Below, piece after piece: positions 26,473 to 35,004 of a stretch of 64,000 bases of DNA. The DNA comes from an uncultured Eubacteriales bacterium. GTDB lineage: Bacteria > Bacillota > Clostridia > Tissierellales > Peptoniphilaceae. The translations under genes were made by a program, and so were the position numbers. Numbering within the stretch: position 1 is the stretch's first letter; each line of letters starts with the position of its first letter. Location: the NCBI GenBank assembly GCA_900540185.1, contig UQFH01000005.1, positions 62,001 to 126,000 of the forward strand. The letters run 5' to 3'. Under the pieces are notes generated by a model. The model saw nothing but the letters and a program-made list of their open reading frames with translations, was not told where the DNA came from and searched no databases.

Positions 26473-26919
26473 CTATTCATTTGAATCTAAAATAATAGTA
26501 ACAGGTCCGTTATTATTAAATTCTATATCCATCATCGCTCCAAATGAGCCGGTTTTAACTTCAAGTCCCGTCGACTTCAGATTTTCGACAACTGTTTCGT
26601 AGAACTCTTTTCCCTTTTCATAGCCCGCACTTCTGTCAAAGCTTGGTCGGTTTCCCTTTCTGCATTTGGCATATAGGGTAAATTGGCTCACGACAAATAG
26701 GCTCGCACCAACGTCAAGCGCCGAAAGATTGAGCTTGTCTTCGTCGTCTTTAAAAATTCGAAGCTTTGGAATTTTCTTTACAATATAATCCACATCGTCT
26801 TTTGTATCGTCGTCTTTTACTCCGAGTAAAACGAGTAAAGTCCTGTCTTTTATTTCATTATAAACTTCGCCTTCAATCGAAAGCTTAACCCCGTCTGTAA
26901 CCTGTATAAGCGCAATCAT
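26473..26919 (-). CDS. dtd: D-aminoacyl-tRNA deacylase
   Basis: DTD removes D-amino acids (and glycine from tRNA-Ala) wrongly attached to tRNA. The 148-residue dimeric enzyme shows the catalytic SQFTLYA motif (near residue 78) and the cross-subunit motif, here NNGPVTIILDS, near the C-terminus. Its ATG overlaps the rel stop codon with AGGAG upstream. The rel-dtd pairing is common in Firmicutes. Confidence 0.96.
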   Translation of the reverse strand: MIALIQVTDGVKLSIEGEVYNEIKDRTLLVLLGVKDDDTKDDVDYIVKKIPKLRIFKDDEDKLNLSALDVGASLFVVSQFTLYAKCRKGNRPSFDRSAGYEKGKEFYETVVENLKSTGLEVKTGSFGAMMDIEFNNNGPVTIILDSNE

Positions 26920-29063
26920 CAGTTTATTCTCCTGTAAGCATTTAGAACCGACGGAATTTGTCCCAAATCTTTTATTATTTTATTAAGTTCCTGTTTGTTT
27001 GGAACTTTAACTGTCATAGAAATTGTTGCTAAATTGCTGTCGTCAATCTTTGCATTTAAATTTATAAGAGATGACTTTTGCTCCCTCATATAACCGGCAA
27101 CTTCACTTATAAGACCGACTCTATCGACCGCGCGAATCTCGATATCAGAAACAAATGCGTCGTTGATATTTGATGACCAACGTACATTTATCTGTCCAAG
27201 TCTTTCTTTTAATGAAACTGTGTTCGGACAATCCTTTCTGTGAATCGTAACACCGTGACCTTTCGTGACAAAACCTACAATTTCATCTCCCGGAAGCGGA
27301 TTGCAGCATCTGCTGAAACGAACTTTTAGTCCCGGCAAATCGTCCACAATAACGGAGCTCGGCGAATCCGAAACAATATCTGTAGCAGGTTTTATAAAAT
27401 TACCTTCGTCGTCTTTTATTGCAACGCTCTCGATAAGCGATTTTATTTTGTTTACAGCAACGTTTAGTTTCAACGAGCCGTATCCTATTTGTTGATACAA
27501 GTCGTCGATTTCACTGAGAGAGAAATATGACGAAAGCGCATCTATATTTTCCTTTGAGAAAGCGTCCTCCGGCTTTATATTGAGTCTCTTAAGCTCTGAG
27601 GTCAAAAGTTCCCTTCCAACCGCAATATTCTCTTCCTTGTCGATGCTTCTGTACCAGGATTTGATTTTATTTTTTGCTCTTGAGCTCTTAACGAATTTGA
27701 GCCAATCTCTTGACGGACCGCAAATATTTTTCGAAGTTGTTATTTCAACTATATCTCCGTTTTGAAGTTCATAGTTTAGCGGTACAATCTTGCCGTTTAC
27801 TTTCGCTCCGATTGTTCTGTTTCCAACGTCTGTGTGAACTCTGTATGCAAAGTCGACCGGGGTTGAACCCATCGGCAAATCGACAACGTCGCCTCTTGGA
27901 GTCAAAATGAAAACCTCGTCGTTGAAGAAGTCGACCTTTAATGTATCGATAAAATCCTTCGGGTCTGCAAGGTCAGCCTGCCATTCCATAAGCTGTTGCA
28001 GCCATTTAAGATTTTGCGACAGATTTGCCTTGCCCTTCTTTTCCTTGTACATCCAGTGCGCAGCAATACCGTATTCGGAAGTCTTGTGCATTTCCCAAGT
28101 TCTTATTTGAACCTCGAAAATCTCGCCTTCGTTTGTTATGACAGTCGTGTGGAGCGATTGATACATATTCGGCTTCGGCATTGCGATATAGTCCTTAAAT
28201 CTACCCGGCACCGGCTTCCACGATGCGTGAACAACTCCAAGAGCTGCATAACAGTCGTTTACCGTGTCCACAATAATTCTTACTGCCGTAAGGTCATAGA
28301 TCGAATCAAAACTCTTGTTTTGGTCCTTCATCTTTTTATAAATCGAATAAAAACTCTTCGGTCTTCCCTCGATGGAGAAATTTATATTCGCCTCAGTGAG
28401 CTTTTGTGAAAGTTTTTCAATGATTTTATTTAAATCTTCTTCGCGTTCTTTTCTCTTTTTATTTACCTTATCAACCAAATCATAGTAAGCATTCGGCTCT
28501 AAATGTCGGAGACAAAGGTCCTCAAGCTCCCATTTGATTTTAGAAATACCAAGTCTGTGTGCAAGAGGCGCATAAATATCCAAAGTTTCCCTTGCAATTC
28601 TGTATCTCTTTTCGTCGGTCATATATTCAAGCGTTCTCAGATTGTGCAGACGGTCGGAGAGTTTAACAATAACAACCCTTATGTCTTTACTCATTGCAAG
28701 AACCATTTTTCTAATGTTTTCCGCCTGTGCTTCGTCAGCTTTTTTATAGTTTAAATTTTTGATTTTTGTGACACCTTCGACAATATCCGCAATGTTTTCG
28801 CCAAACATCTCATTTATATCGTCGTATGTGTACTTCGTGTCCTCAATAACGTCGTGTAAAAGTCCGGCGCAAATTGTCTGCGAATCCATATTGAGCTCCG
28901 CTAAAATCTTTGCAACTGCGACCGGATGTATAATATAAGGCTCCCCGCTTTTTCTGAGCTGCCCTTCGTGCGCTTCTTTTGCGAGATTAAACGCCTTTGT
29001 TATAAGCTCGACATCGGCATCGGGATTATATTTTAAAATATACGCTAATAAATCTTCCAGCAT
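26919..29063 (-). CDS. rel: Bifunctional (p)ppGpp synthetase/hydrolase Rel
   Basis: This is the long RSH protein that makes and degrades (p)ppGpp. Domains in order are HD hydrolase with LLHDVIEDT (near 70), synthetase with GRFKDYIAMPKPNMYQSLHT and EVQIRTWEMHK (about 225-345), TGS (about 385-445), a zinc-finger region with RCCNPLPGD (near 570), and an ACT domain (last ~75 residues). The RFKD motif and intact HD box indicate a bifunctional enzyme. At 714 residues it is of normal length. It sits between recJ and dtd. Confidence 0.97.
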   Translation of the reverse strand: MLEDLLAYILKYNPDADVELITKAFNLAKEAHEGQLRKSGEPYIIHPVAVAKILAELNMDSQTICAGLLHDVIEDTKYTYDDINEMFGENIADIVEGVTKIKNLNYKKADEAQAENIRKMVLAMSKDIRVVIVKLSDRLHNLRTLEYMTDEKRYRIARETLDIYAPLAHRLGISKIKWELEDLCLRHLEPNAYYDLVDKVNKKRKEREEDLNKIIEKLSQKLTEANINFSIEGRPKSFYSIYKKMKDQNKSFDSIYDLTAVRIIVDTVNDCYAALGVVHASWKPVPGRFKDYIAMPKPNMYQSLHTTVITNEGEIFEVQIRTWEMHKTSEYGIAAHWMYKEKKGKANLSQNLKWLQQLMEWQADLADPKDFIDTLKVDFFNDEVFILTPRGDVVDLPMGSTPVDFAYRVHTDVGNRTIGAKVNGKIVPLNYELQNGDIVEITTSKNICGPSRDWLKFVKSSRAKNKIKSWYRSIDKEENIAVGRELLTSELKRLNIKPEDAFSKENIDALSSYFSLSEIDDLYQQIGYGSLKLNVAVNKIKSLIESVAIKDDEGNFIKPATDIVSDSPSSVIVDDLPGLKVRFSRCCNPLPGDEIVGFVTKGHGVTIHRKDCPNTVSLKERLGQINVRWSSNINDAFVSDIEIRAVDRVGLISEVAGYMREQKSSLINLNAKIDDSNLATISMTVKVPNKQELNKIIKDLGQIPSVLNAYRRIN

Positions 29064-29067
29064 ACCA

Positions 29068-30813
29068 TCACCTCTTGTACCTATAGTTTGTTATGATTAT
29101 TTGTGCCTCCTTATTACCTCTAAACTCATTCAGTTGTGGGTAATAAACGATATCCATATAAAGTCCGTTTTGTATTGATTCATAAATATCTGAATTAAAT
29201 TCCTCTTTGAATCTTTTCAGAAATGCGTCTTCAGTTTCAAACAAAATCGCCGAAACAACTCTGTTTGAACTTGAAACAAGAGATAGTTTAATAACATTTT
29301 TATTTTTTCCCAATACATTAAAACCTATAAATTTCAAATTGTTGTCCGCAAATTTCGGCTCCTCATTCGCCTTGCCGAACGGCTTGAACGAATTAAGCAT
29401 ATCGAGAAACCTTAAATCCACCATTTCAAGTGGGAAAATTGCGTCTATATAAACCTTTTTTACAAAGTCACTTTCATATTTATTTGCGGATTCGATGAGT
29501 TTGTTTTTAAATTCATCCATCTTGTCCTTCTCGATTGAAAGACCGCACGCCATCTTGTGACCGCCGAATTTTGTGCATAAATCGCTGAACTCTGAAATAG
29601 AGCTGTAGATGTCAAACTCGTCAACGCTTCTTCCCGAGCCCTTAAGATTCTCTTCGCCATCTGTAAGGACAATCGTCGGTCTGTAATACTTTTCCTTTAT
29701 ACGACCCGCAATAATCCCTGCGACGCTTTCGTGGATATTCTCAAGATATATTACCAGCGCACTCGGAAGATTGTTTGAATCTATTTTTTCCAGAGCGGAT
29801 TTATAACCCGCTTCTGTATATGCTTTTCTCTCTTCGTTTAAATCATTTAACTCCGTCGCAATTTCAAGTGCTCTGTCCTCGTCTTCTGTGGTTAGTAATT
29901 CTATACCCAAATCGGCTGTTTTCAATCGACCGCTCGAATTGAACCTCGGTCCGATAATAAACCCTATGTGATAGCTGTCCACTTTTTTTATGTCGACACT
30001 TGCAACCTTTGTAATCGCTCTCAATCCTATATTCGTTGTTTCCCTGTAATTAAGTAAACCATGATACGCAATTATTCTGTTCTCATCCACAAGGTCCACA
30101 ACGTCGCAAATTGTTGCAATGCCCGCCAATGTTATAAGTTCTCTGTCGAGCTCAGGGTCATATTGTCCGAATTTCTTTAAAAGCAAAATAGCAACTTTGT
30201 ATGCAATGCCTGCGCCGCAAAGAAGTTGGAATGGATAATTGCTGTCCGGTCTATGCGGATTTATTGCACCTATAGATGCCGGAATCATAAACTCCCCGTC
30301 TTCGACTTTCAGTTCGTGGTGGTCTGTGATAAATACATCGAGTCCCAATTCTTTTGCATACTCCAAAACGTCAAAGGCTTGTATTCCGTTGTCAACGGTT
30401 ATAATTAGACTCACACCCTCGAGTTTAAGCTCGTCGACAATTCGCCTGTTGATTCCATATCCATCTGTCATTCTATTTGGAATTTTATATGTAACTGAAA
30501 TCCCAAGACGTTTAAAAGTTTTTAAAAGAATTGTTGTAGACATAATTCCGTCGACGTCATAGTCGCCGACAATCGCAACTGTTTCGTTGTTTTCTTTTAG
30601 AGTTATGAGTAGGTCGTAGAGGATATGAAAATCATTAAAGAGATTTGCATCATACATCGCTTCATATGGATTTAAAAAATATTTTTTCATATCGTCAATC
30701 TCTGTTATATCTCTATTATAAAGAATGCGCAGCTTTGTGCGTTCCAAAAGATTTAAACTTCTGTCCGGCGATTGAGCGTTGTTCTTATTTCTTAAAAACC
30801 ATTTCTCCAACAT
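29068..30813 (-). CDS. recJ: Single-stranded-DNA-specific exonuclease RecJ
   Basis: RecJ degrades single-stranded DNA 5' to 3' in recombination and repair. Motifs are VGDYDVDGIMST (DHH motif I, near 75), TVDNGI, ITDHHE, and the DHHA1 domain with FGGHKMACGLSI (near 400). I chose ATG 30813 (MLEKWFLRN) with GGAGG four bases away, giving 581 residues. The ribosome site lies just past the secF terminator's T run, so recJ may rely on readthrough. It is followed by rel. Confidence 0.96.
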   Translation of the reverse strand: MLEKWFLRNKNNAQSPDRSLNLLERTKLRILYNRDITEIDDMKKYFLNPYEAMYDANLFNDFHILYDLLITLKENNETVAIVGDYDVDGIMSTTILLKTFKRLGISVTYKIPNRMTDGYGINRRIVDELKLEGVSLIITVDNGIQAFDVLEYAKELGLDVFITDHHELKVEDGEFMIPASIGAINPHRPDSNYPFQLLCGAGIAYKVAILLLKKFGQYDPELDRELITLAGIATICDVVDLVDENRIIAYHGLLNYRETTNIGLRAITKVASVDIKKVDSYHIGFIIGPRFNSSGRLKTADLGIELLTTEDEDRALEIATELNDLNEERKAYTEAGYKSALEKIDSNNLPSALVIYLENIHESVAGIIAGRIKEKYYRPTIVLTDGEENLKGSGRSVDEFDIYSSISEFSDLCTKFGGHKMACGLSIEKDKMDEFKNKLIESANKYESDFVKKVYIDAIFPLEMVDLRFLDMLNSFKPFGKANEEPKFADNNLKFIGFNVLGKNKNVIKLSLVSSSNRVVSAILFETEDAFLKRFKEEFNSDIYESIQNGLYMDIVYYPQLNEFRGNKEAQIIITNYRYKR

Positions 30814-30824
30814 AATTCCTCCAA

Positions 30825-30860
30825 TAAAAAAGTAGAATGAGTACTTATATACCATTCTAC
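30825..30860 (-). terminator. Terminator after secDF
   Basis: On the minus strand GTAGAATG and CATTCTAC form an 8-base stem with a 13-base loop, followed by six T. It sits about 36 bases after the secF stop and just before the recJ ribosome site. Confidence 0.8.
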
Positions 30861-30895
30861 CATTTTATGGAAAAAATTTCCAGTCTTATATTGAA

Positions 30896-31774
30896 TTATC
30901 TTCTCTTTTGTGCTACTTTTGCTTCGTCTCCACCGCTGAAAATATACCAGAAGTTTGGAGCGAGGAATACTGATGACCAGAAACCTGAAACCATACCGAC
31001 GATTAAAGGTAGTGCCAAAACTTTAACAGCTTCAACTCCAACATAGTATAGAGTGAATACTGCAAGAAGTGTTGTCATAGTTGTGAAGATAGATCTTCTT
31101 ATAGTGTGATTAACTGCAGAGTTGATAATATCTTCTTTTGAAGCTTTCGGTTGAAGCTTTCTTTCTTCTCTGATTCTGTCGAAGATAATGATTGTAGCGT
31201 TGATTGAGTAACCTACAATTGTAAGAATTGCTGCAATAAGGCTTGAATTTACAGGGAAACTGAAAATTGCATAGAAGCCTACTGTGATTAAAACGTCGTG
31301 AAGCAATGCGCAGATTGCTGCAACACCGAATAAAAATTCAAATCTGATTGTGATATAAACAAGCATCAAAGCTGAAGCAATCAAAATTGAAATAACAGCT
31401 TTTCTTTGAATTTCTTTACCCATTGTCGGTTCTGCAGAGTCTGATGAGATTGCAGTTCTGTCAATTGAAAGTTGATTTTCAAGAGCGTATTTAATTTCCG
31501 TCATTTGTGTTGTGTCAAAGTCTTTTGTACTTTTTACAATGATGTCGGATTTGTTTTCTCCGCTGTATTGAATACCGATTGTGTTGTCGTATTTATCAAA
31601 AATACTTCTAATTTTTTGTTCTTCGATAAACTTAGGTGCTTGAATTGTTATAACAGTACCACCCGAGAAATCAATACCAAAATTGAATCCCTTGACAGCA
31701 GCAAAACAAATTCCGGCAATTATGAGAATGGCAGAAATTGCCATATAAATATATCTGTGTTTTACGAAATTCAT
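30896..31774 (-). CDS. secF: Protein-export membrane protein SecF
   Basis: SecF works with SecD to drive late steps of Sec protein export using the proton gradient. The 292-residue protein has one N-terminal membrane helix, the FGIDFSGGT motif (near residue 31), an external P1-like region, and five C-terminal helices with IVGYSINATIIIFDRIRE. The start has AGGAGGG upstream. It is separate from secD, 12 bases downstream, unlike the fused SecDF of Bacillus. Confidence 0.96.
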   Translation of the reverse strand: MNFVKHRYIYMAISAILIIAGICFAAVKGFNFGIDFSGGTVITIQAPKFIEEQKIRSIFDKYDNTIGIQYSGENKSDIIVKSTKDFDTTQMTEIKYALENQLSIDRTAISSDSAEPTMGKEIQRKAVISILIASALMLVYITIRFEFLFGVAAICALLHDVLITVGFYAIFSFPVNSSLIAAILTIVGYSINATIIIFDRIREERKLQPKASKEDIINSAVNHTIRRSIFTTMTTLLAVFTLYYVGVEAVKVLALPLIVGMVSGFWSSVFLAPNFWYIFSGGDEAKVAQKRR

Positions 31775-31786
31775 TGTTATTCCCTC

Positions 31787-33061
31787 CTAAGCGCCGAATG
31801 ATTTGTTGGATTTAAATGTGAAAATGTTTGCCATCAAATCCAATAACCATTTTGTTAGAAATACTGCTGTAAACATTGATGCGACAATACCGAGGATAAG
31901 TGTAACTCCGAATCCTCTGATAGCGCCGATACCGTATACATAAAGCACAACACCTGCAATCAAAGTTGTGATGTTTGAGTCGATAATTGATGAGAGTGCG
32001 TTTTTGTAACCGGCTTTAATAGCAGCCTTGTGAGTTTTTCCGGCTTTAAGTTCTTCTCTGATTCTTTCGAAAATGATGACGTTTGCGTCAACTGCCATAC
32101 CGATTGAAAGCATGAGTCCGGCGATTCCCGGAAGAGAAAGCTTAACTTTGAGAAGTAGGAAGAATCCAATAATTATTTCTGTGTATACAAGCAAACTGAT
32201 ACATGCAGGAATTGCCATTGCTCTGTATAATATAAGTAATAATATCATAATTAAAGCAAGTGAAATTCCGATTGCAAGTATTGATTTTTCATAAGCGTCA
32301 AGACCGAGTGTAGGTCCGATAACAGAGCTTGTGAGTTCCTTCATAGGAATAGGAAGAGCACCTGCTTTAATAAGTGTAGCAGTTCTTGTTGCATCTTCGA
32401 GCTTCATAGCTTCGTTTCCGCCGTTGATGATAGCTTTGCCGCCTTTGATTTCTTCGTGTACCATTGGAGCTGAAATAATTTCGTCGTCCAATCTTATATA
32501 TAAAATTTTCTTTTGAACATCTGTTTCAGCTGCAAGTCTCTTTGTAGCTTCAGCGAATTTTTCTGCACCTTCGTTGTCAAATTCAAGACTGATTACAGGT
32601 TCGTTTCCTTTAATAGGGTCGTTGATGTATTGAACAATACTTTCTTTAACGTTTTTACCTGTCAAAACTACATTTCCGTCCGGATCAATAAATTGAAGTT
32701 GTGCTGTTTTACCAATCAATTGCAATGCTTCTTCTGAATCCTTTAGACCTGCGAGTTCAACACGGATACGATTGTCCCCTTCAATAGCGATATTTGGTTC
32801 GCTTACGCCAAGACCGTCAACACGTTGTTGAATGATAGCCTTTGCTTGATCCATATATCTTCTTAATTCTTGACCGGTTGCATCAGTGTCAGCTTCCAAT
32901 AATACATAAACCCCGCCTTGCAAGTCCAATCCTAATTGAATTGCTTCTTTTGCCTTCGGGATTTTTTTGTCACCCAGTTGAAAGCCGAATACGCCGATTG
33001 CAAAAATTGCAAGAACTACAGCCACAACCAAGGTAAAGTAAACTAGTGATTTACTTTTCAT
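31787..33061 (-). CDS. secD: Protein-export membrane protein SecD
   Basis: The 424-residue protein has an N-terminal helix, LGLDLQGGVYVLLE (near residue 43), an extracytoplasmic region of about 180 residues, and five membrane helices with the RND-type segment GMAVDANVIIFERIREEL. It is shorter than E. coli SecD, as usual for clostridia. ATG 33061 has AGGAGG upstream; an alternative 14 residues earlier is not supported. It is downstream of scfB and linked to yajC, encoding the third partner. Confidence 0.96.
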   Translation of the reverse strand: MKSKSLVYFTLVVAVVLAIFAIGVFGFQLGDKKIPKAKEAIQLGLDLQGGVYVLLEADTDATGQELRRYMDQAKAIIQQRVDGLGVSEPNIAIEGDNRIRVELAGLKDSEEALQLIGKTAQLQFIDPDGNVVLTGKNVKESIVQYINDPIKGNEPVISLEFDNEGAEKFAEATKRLAAETDVQKKILYIRLDDEIISAPMVHEEIKGGKAIINGGNEAMKLEDATRTATLIKAGALPIPMKELTSSVIGPTLGLDAYEKSILAIGISLALIMILLLILYRAMAIPACISLLVYTEIIIGFFLLLKVKLSLPGIAGLMLSIGMAVDANVIIFERIREELKAGKTHKAAIKAGYKNALSSIIDSNITTLIAGVVLYVYGIGAIRGFGVTLILGIVASMFTAVFLTKWLLDLMANIFTFKSNKSFGA

Positions 33062-33072
33062 CCTTATCCTCC

Positions 33073-34419
33073 TTATCTGTTGGCCAATATCGAAATGGCA
33101 CATTCAATTCTTTTTTTCTCCATTTCGCAGCCAAGTTTGTAAACCTTATTGATGTTTTTGTTGTTGTACCATGCGTTTGCATGACATCCGCCGGAGCAAT
33201 AAAATCTTGCCCAGCAATTTTTACAATCGTCCTTTGTAAAGACATTTGTAAATTTGAACTCATCTCTGAGCTCCGTATTCTTAACACCTTCAAAAACGTC
33301 GCCGAGTTTGAACTCTTCTTCGCCGACAAATTGATGGCAAGGATATAAATCCCCTTGAGGTGTTACAGCCATATATTCGTTCCCCGCTCCACAGCCGGAA
33401 CATTTCTTTATTATGCAAGGACCTTGCGACAAATCAATCATAAAGTGGAAAAATAAAAATTTATCATCCTTCTTTAAAATATCGAGATAATCTTTAGAAA
33501 ACTTTTCGTATTCCTTCAAAATCTTGTCGAGGTGTTCTTCCCTGATTGCATAATATTCGTTCGGATCTGTAACAACAGGTTCCATAGAAACCTTTTCAAA
33601 TCCTTCATTATAAAAATTCAAAATATCTTCGCTGAAGTCGAGATTTTGGTTTGTGAAAGTGCCGCGGATATAATAATCCTTGTCTCCACGCTTTTCAACA
33701 AGCTTCTTAAACTTCGGAACGATGATATCGTAGCTGCCCTTGTCGGTTAAAGTCTTTCTCATCTTGTCATTTACAGACTTTCTTCCATCAAGACTCAAAA
33801 CGACATTGGACATATTTTCGTTTATAAAATCAATTATTTCATCATTTAATAAAACGCCGTTTGTAGTCAATGTGAATCTGAAATTTTTGTTGTATTTCGG
33901 CTCCAAAACTTCTCTTCCGTACTTCACTAGTTCCTTAACAACTTCGAAGTTCATAAGAGGTTCTCCACCGAAAAAGTCAACTTCAAGATTTACACGATTA
34001 CCTGAATTTTCGCACAAAAATTCCAATGCTCTCTTTCCTACAGAAAGGGGCATCAGACATTTTTCTCCATTAAAATTCCCTTGCGATGCGAAACAATATT
34101 CACATTTCAAATTGCAATCGTGAGCCATATGTAAACATAAAGCTTTTACAATATTTTGATTTGCAAACGGAATAGTGTCGACATCTATCGGCTCACTGAA
34201 GAGTAAACCTTCAGATTTGAGAGAATTAATCTCCGCAAGCGCCTCGGCGACATCGGATAATTCATAGTTGTATTTCGAAGCAATTTCCTCGTCCGAAAGT
34301 TTATCATAATCATCTATAATATCATAAATAATTTTTTCGACAACGTGGACACTGCCCGAGTTTATATCAATTATACAATATACGCCGTTAAGATGAAATT
34401 TATGGATTCTATTCTCCAT
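33073..34419 (-). CDS. scfB: Thioether cross-link-forming SCIFF peptide maturase (radical SAM)
   Basis: This radical-SAM/SPASM enzyme installs sulfur-to-alpha-carbon thioether links in the SCIFF peptide encoded just upstream. The N-terminal ~90 residues form a peptide-recognition (RRE-like) region. The 4Fe-4S motif CNLKCEYC lies near residue 103, FFGGEPLMN follows, and a cysteine-rich SPASM region (about 335-445) has CSGCGAGNEY, CHQF, CKNCWARFYCSGGC and a last Cys. The 448-residue length is typical. GGAG precedes the ATG. A terminator separates it from scfA, so it should be made at a lower level than its substrate. Confidence 0.95.
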   Translation of the reverse strand: MENRIHKFHLNGVYCIIDINSGSVHVVEKIIYDIIDDYDKLSDEEIASKYNYELSDVAEALAEINSLKSEGLLFSEPIDVDTIPFANQNIVKALCLHMAHDCNLKCEYCFASQGNFNGEKCLMPLSVGKRALEFLCENSGNRVNLEVDFFGGEPLMNFEVVKELVKYGREVLEPKYNKNFRFTLTTNGVLLNDEIIDFINENMSNVVLSLDGRKSVNDKMRKTLTDKGSYDIIVPKFKKLVEKRGDKDYYIRGTFTNQNLDFSEDILNFYNEGFEKVSMEPVVTDPNEYYAIREEHLDKILKEYEKFSKDYLDILKKDDKFLFFHFMIDLSQGPCIIKKCSGCGAGNEYMAVTPQGDLYPCHQFVGEEEFKLGDVFEGVKNTELRDEFKFTNVFTKDDCKNCWARFYCSGGCHANAWYNNKNINKVYKLGCEMEKKRIECAISILANR

Positions 34420-34431
34420 TATATTTTCTCC

Positions 34432-34460
34432 AAAAAAAAGTAGTGGATATTACCACCACT
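34432..34460 (-). terminator. Terminator/attenuator between scfA and scfB
   Basis: On the minus strand AGTGGTGG pairs with CCACTACT (8 bases, one G-U) around a 6-base loop, followed by eight T. The hairpin begins right at the scfA stop codon and ends 10 bases before the scfB ribosome site. Partial termination would give much more precursor peptide than maturase. Confidence 0.85.
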
Positions 34461-34609
34461 TATTTATTTTGTGGATTTTCGCACTTTTGGTTTCCAACCG
34501 TGCAACTGGTTTTGCATGCTGATTGGCATGAAGTTTGGCATTCGCCGCATCCGCCGTGACATAATGTGTCTTTTATGTTTTTCTTTGTCAATGTTTTAAT
34601 AAGTTTCAT
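34460..34609 (-). CDS. scfA: SCIFF ribosomally made precursor peptide, 49 aa
   Basis: A 49-residue ORF with GGAGGT upstream of its ATG. It has the conserved leader MKLIKTL and the SCIFF core CGECQTSCQSACKTSCTVGN, ending in CENPQNK. Cysteines at 21, 24, 28, 32, 36 and 43 are the family's six. A seventh at residue 17 (LCHGGCGEC) is extra, where I recall Ser or Thr in other members. The threonines or other residues between cysteines are the expected cross-link acceptors. It lies between yajC and scfB, its standard clostridial location. The function of the mature peptide is unknown. Confidence 0.95.
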   Translation of the reverse strand: MKLIKTLTKKNIKDTLCHGGCGECQTSCQSACKTSCTVGNQKCENPQNK

Positions 34610-34624
34610 TTTTTTACCTCCGAA

Positions 34625-34951
34625 TTAAATAGTGTCTACTTTTGCGTCTTTGACGTCTTTTTTCTTTGAAATTGTTGCAACTGATGATTTTAGAATCTCA
34701 ACTTGGTTTTTAAGAGTTCCCACTTCAATAACAACAATGTCATCTTTAACTTGTAAAATCTTGCCCATCGTTCCTGCAATTGTGATAATGCTGTCTCCCG
34801 GTTTGAGAGATGCTCTCATTGCTTGAACCTCTTTGTCCCTTTTTTGTTGCGGTCTAATCACAAATAAATAGAAAAAACCTAAAACAACAACCATAGGTAA
34901 AAGAGATACAATTGGGCTCATAGATGGGTTTGCTGTTGTAGCTCCGAACAT
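34625..34951 (-). CDS. yajC: Preprotein translocase accessory protein YajC
   Basis: YajC is a small membrane partner of SecDF. The 108-residue protein has one membrane helix (about 14-32), immediately followed by the family motif RPQQKRDKE, then a soluble beta-rich domain with LKPGDSIITIAGTMG. It starts a transcript from its own promoter that continues into scfA, scfB, secD and secF. Confidence 0.95.
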   Translation of the reverse strand: MFGATTANPSMSPIVSLLPMVVVLGFFYLFVIRPQQKRDKEVQAMRASLKPGDSIITIAGTMGKILQVKDDIVVIEVGTLKNQVEILKSSVATISKKKDVKDAKVDTI

Positions 34952-34972
34952 TTCTTCACCTCACTTATGGTA

Positions 34973-35001
34973 ATTATATAATAAAAAACTAAAAAAATCA
35001 A
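34973..35001 (-). promoter_or_regulatory. Promoter for yajC-scfA-(scfB-secD-secF)
   Basis: TTGATT (35001-34996), a 17-base spacer and TATAAT (34978-34973) on the minus strand lie in the short gap after tgt. The start of yajC follows about 22 bases downstream of the -10 with GAGGTG before it. Confidence 0.8.
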
Positions 35002-35004
35002 TAG

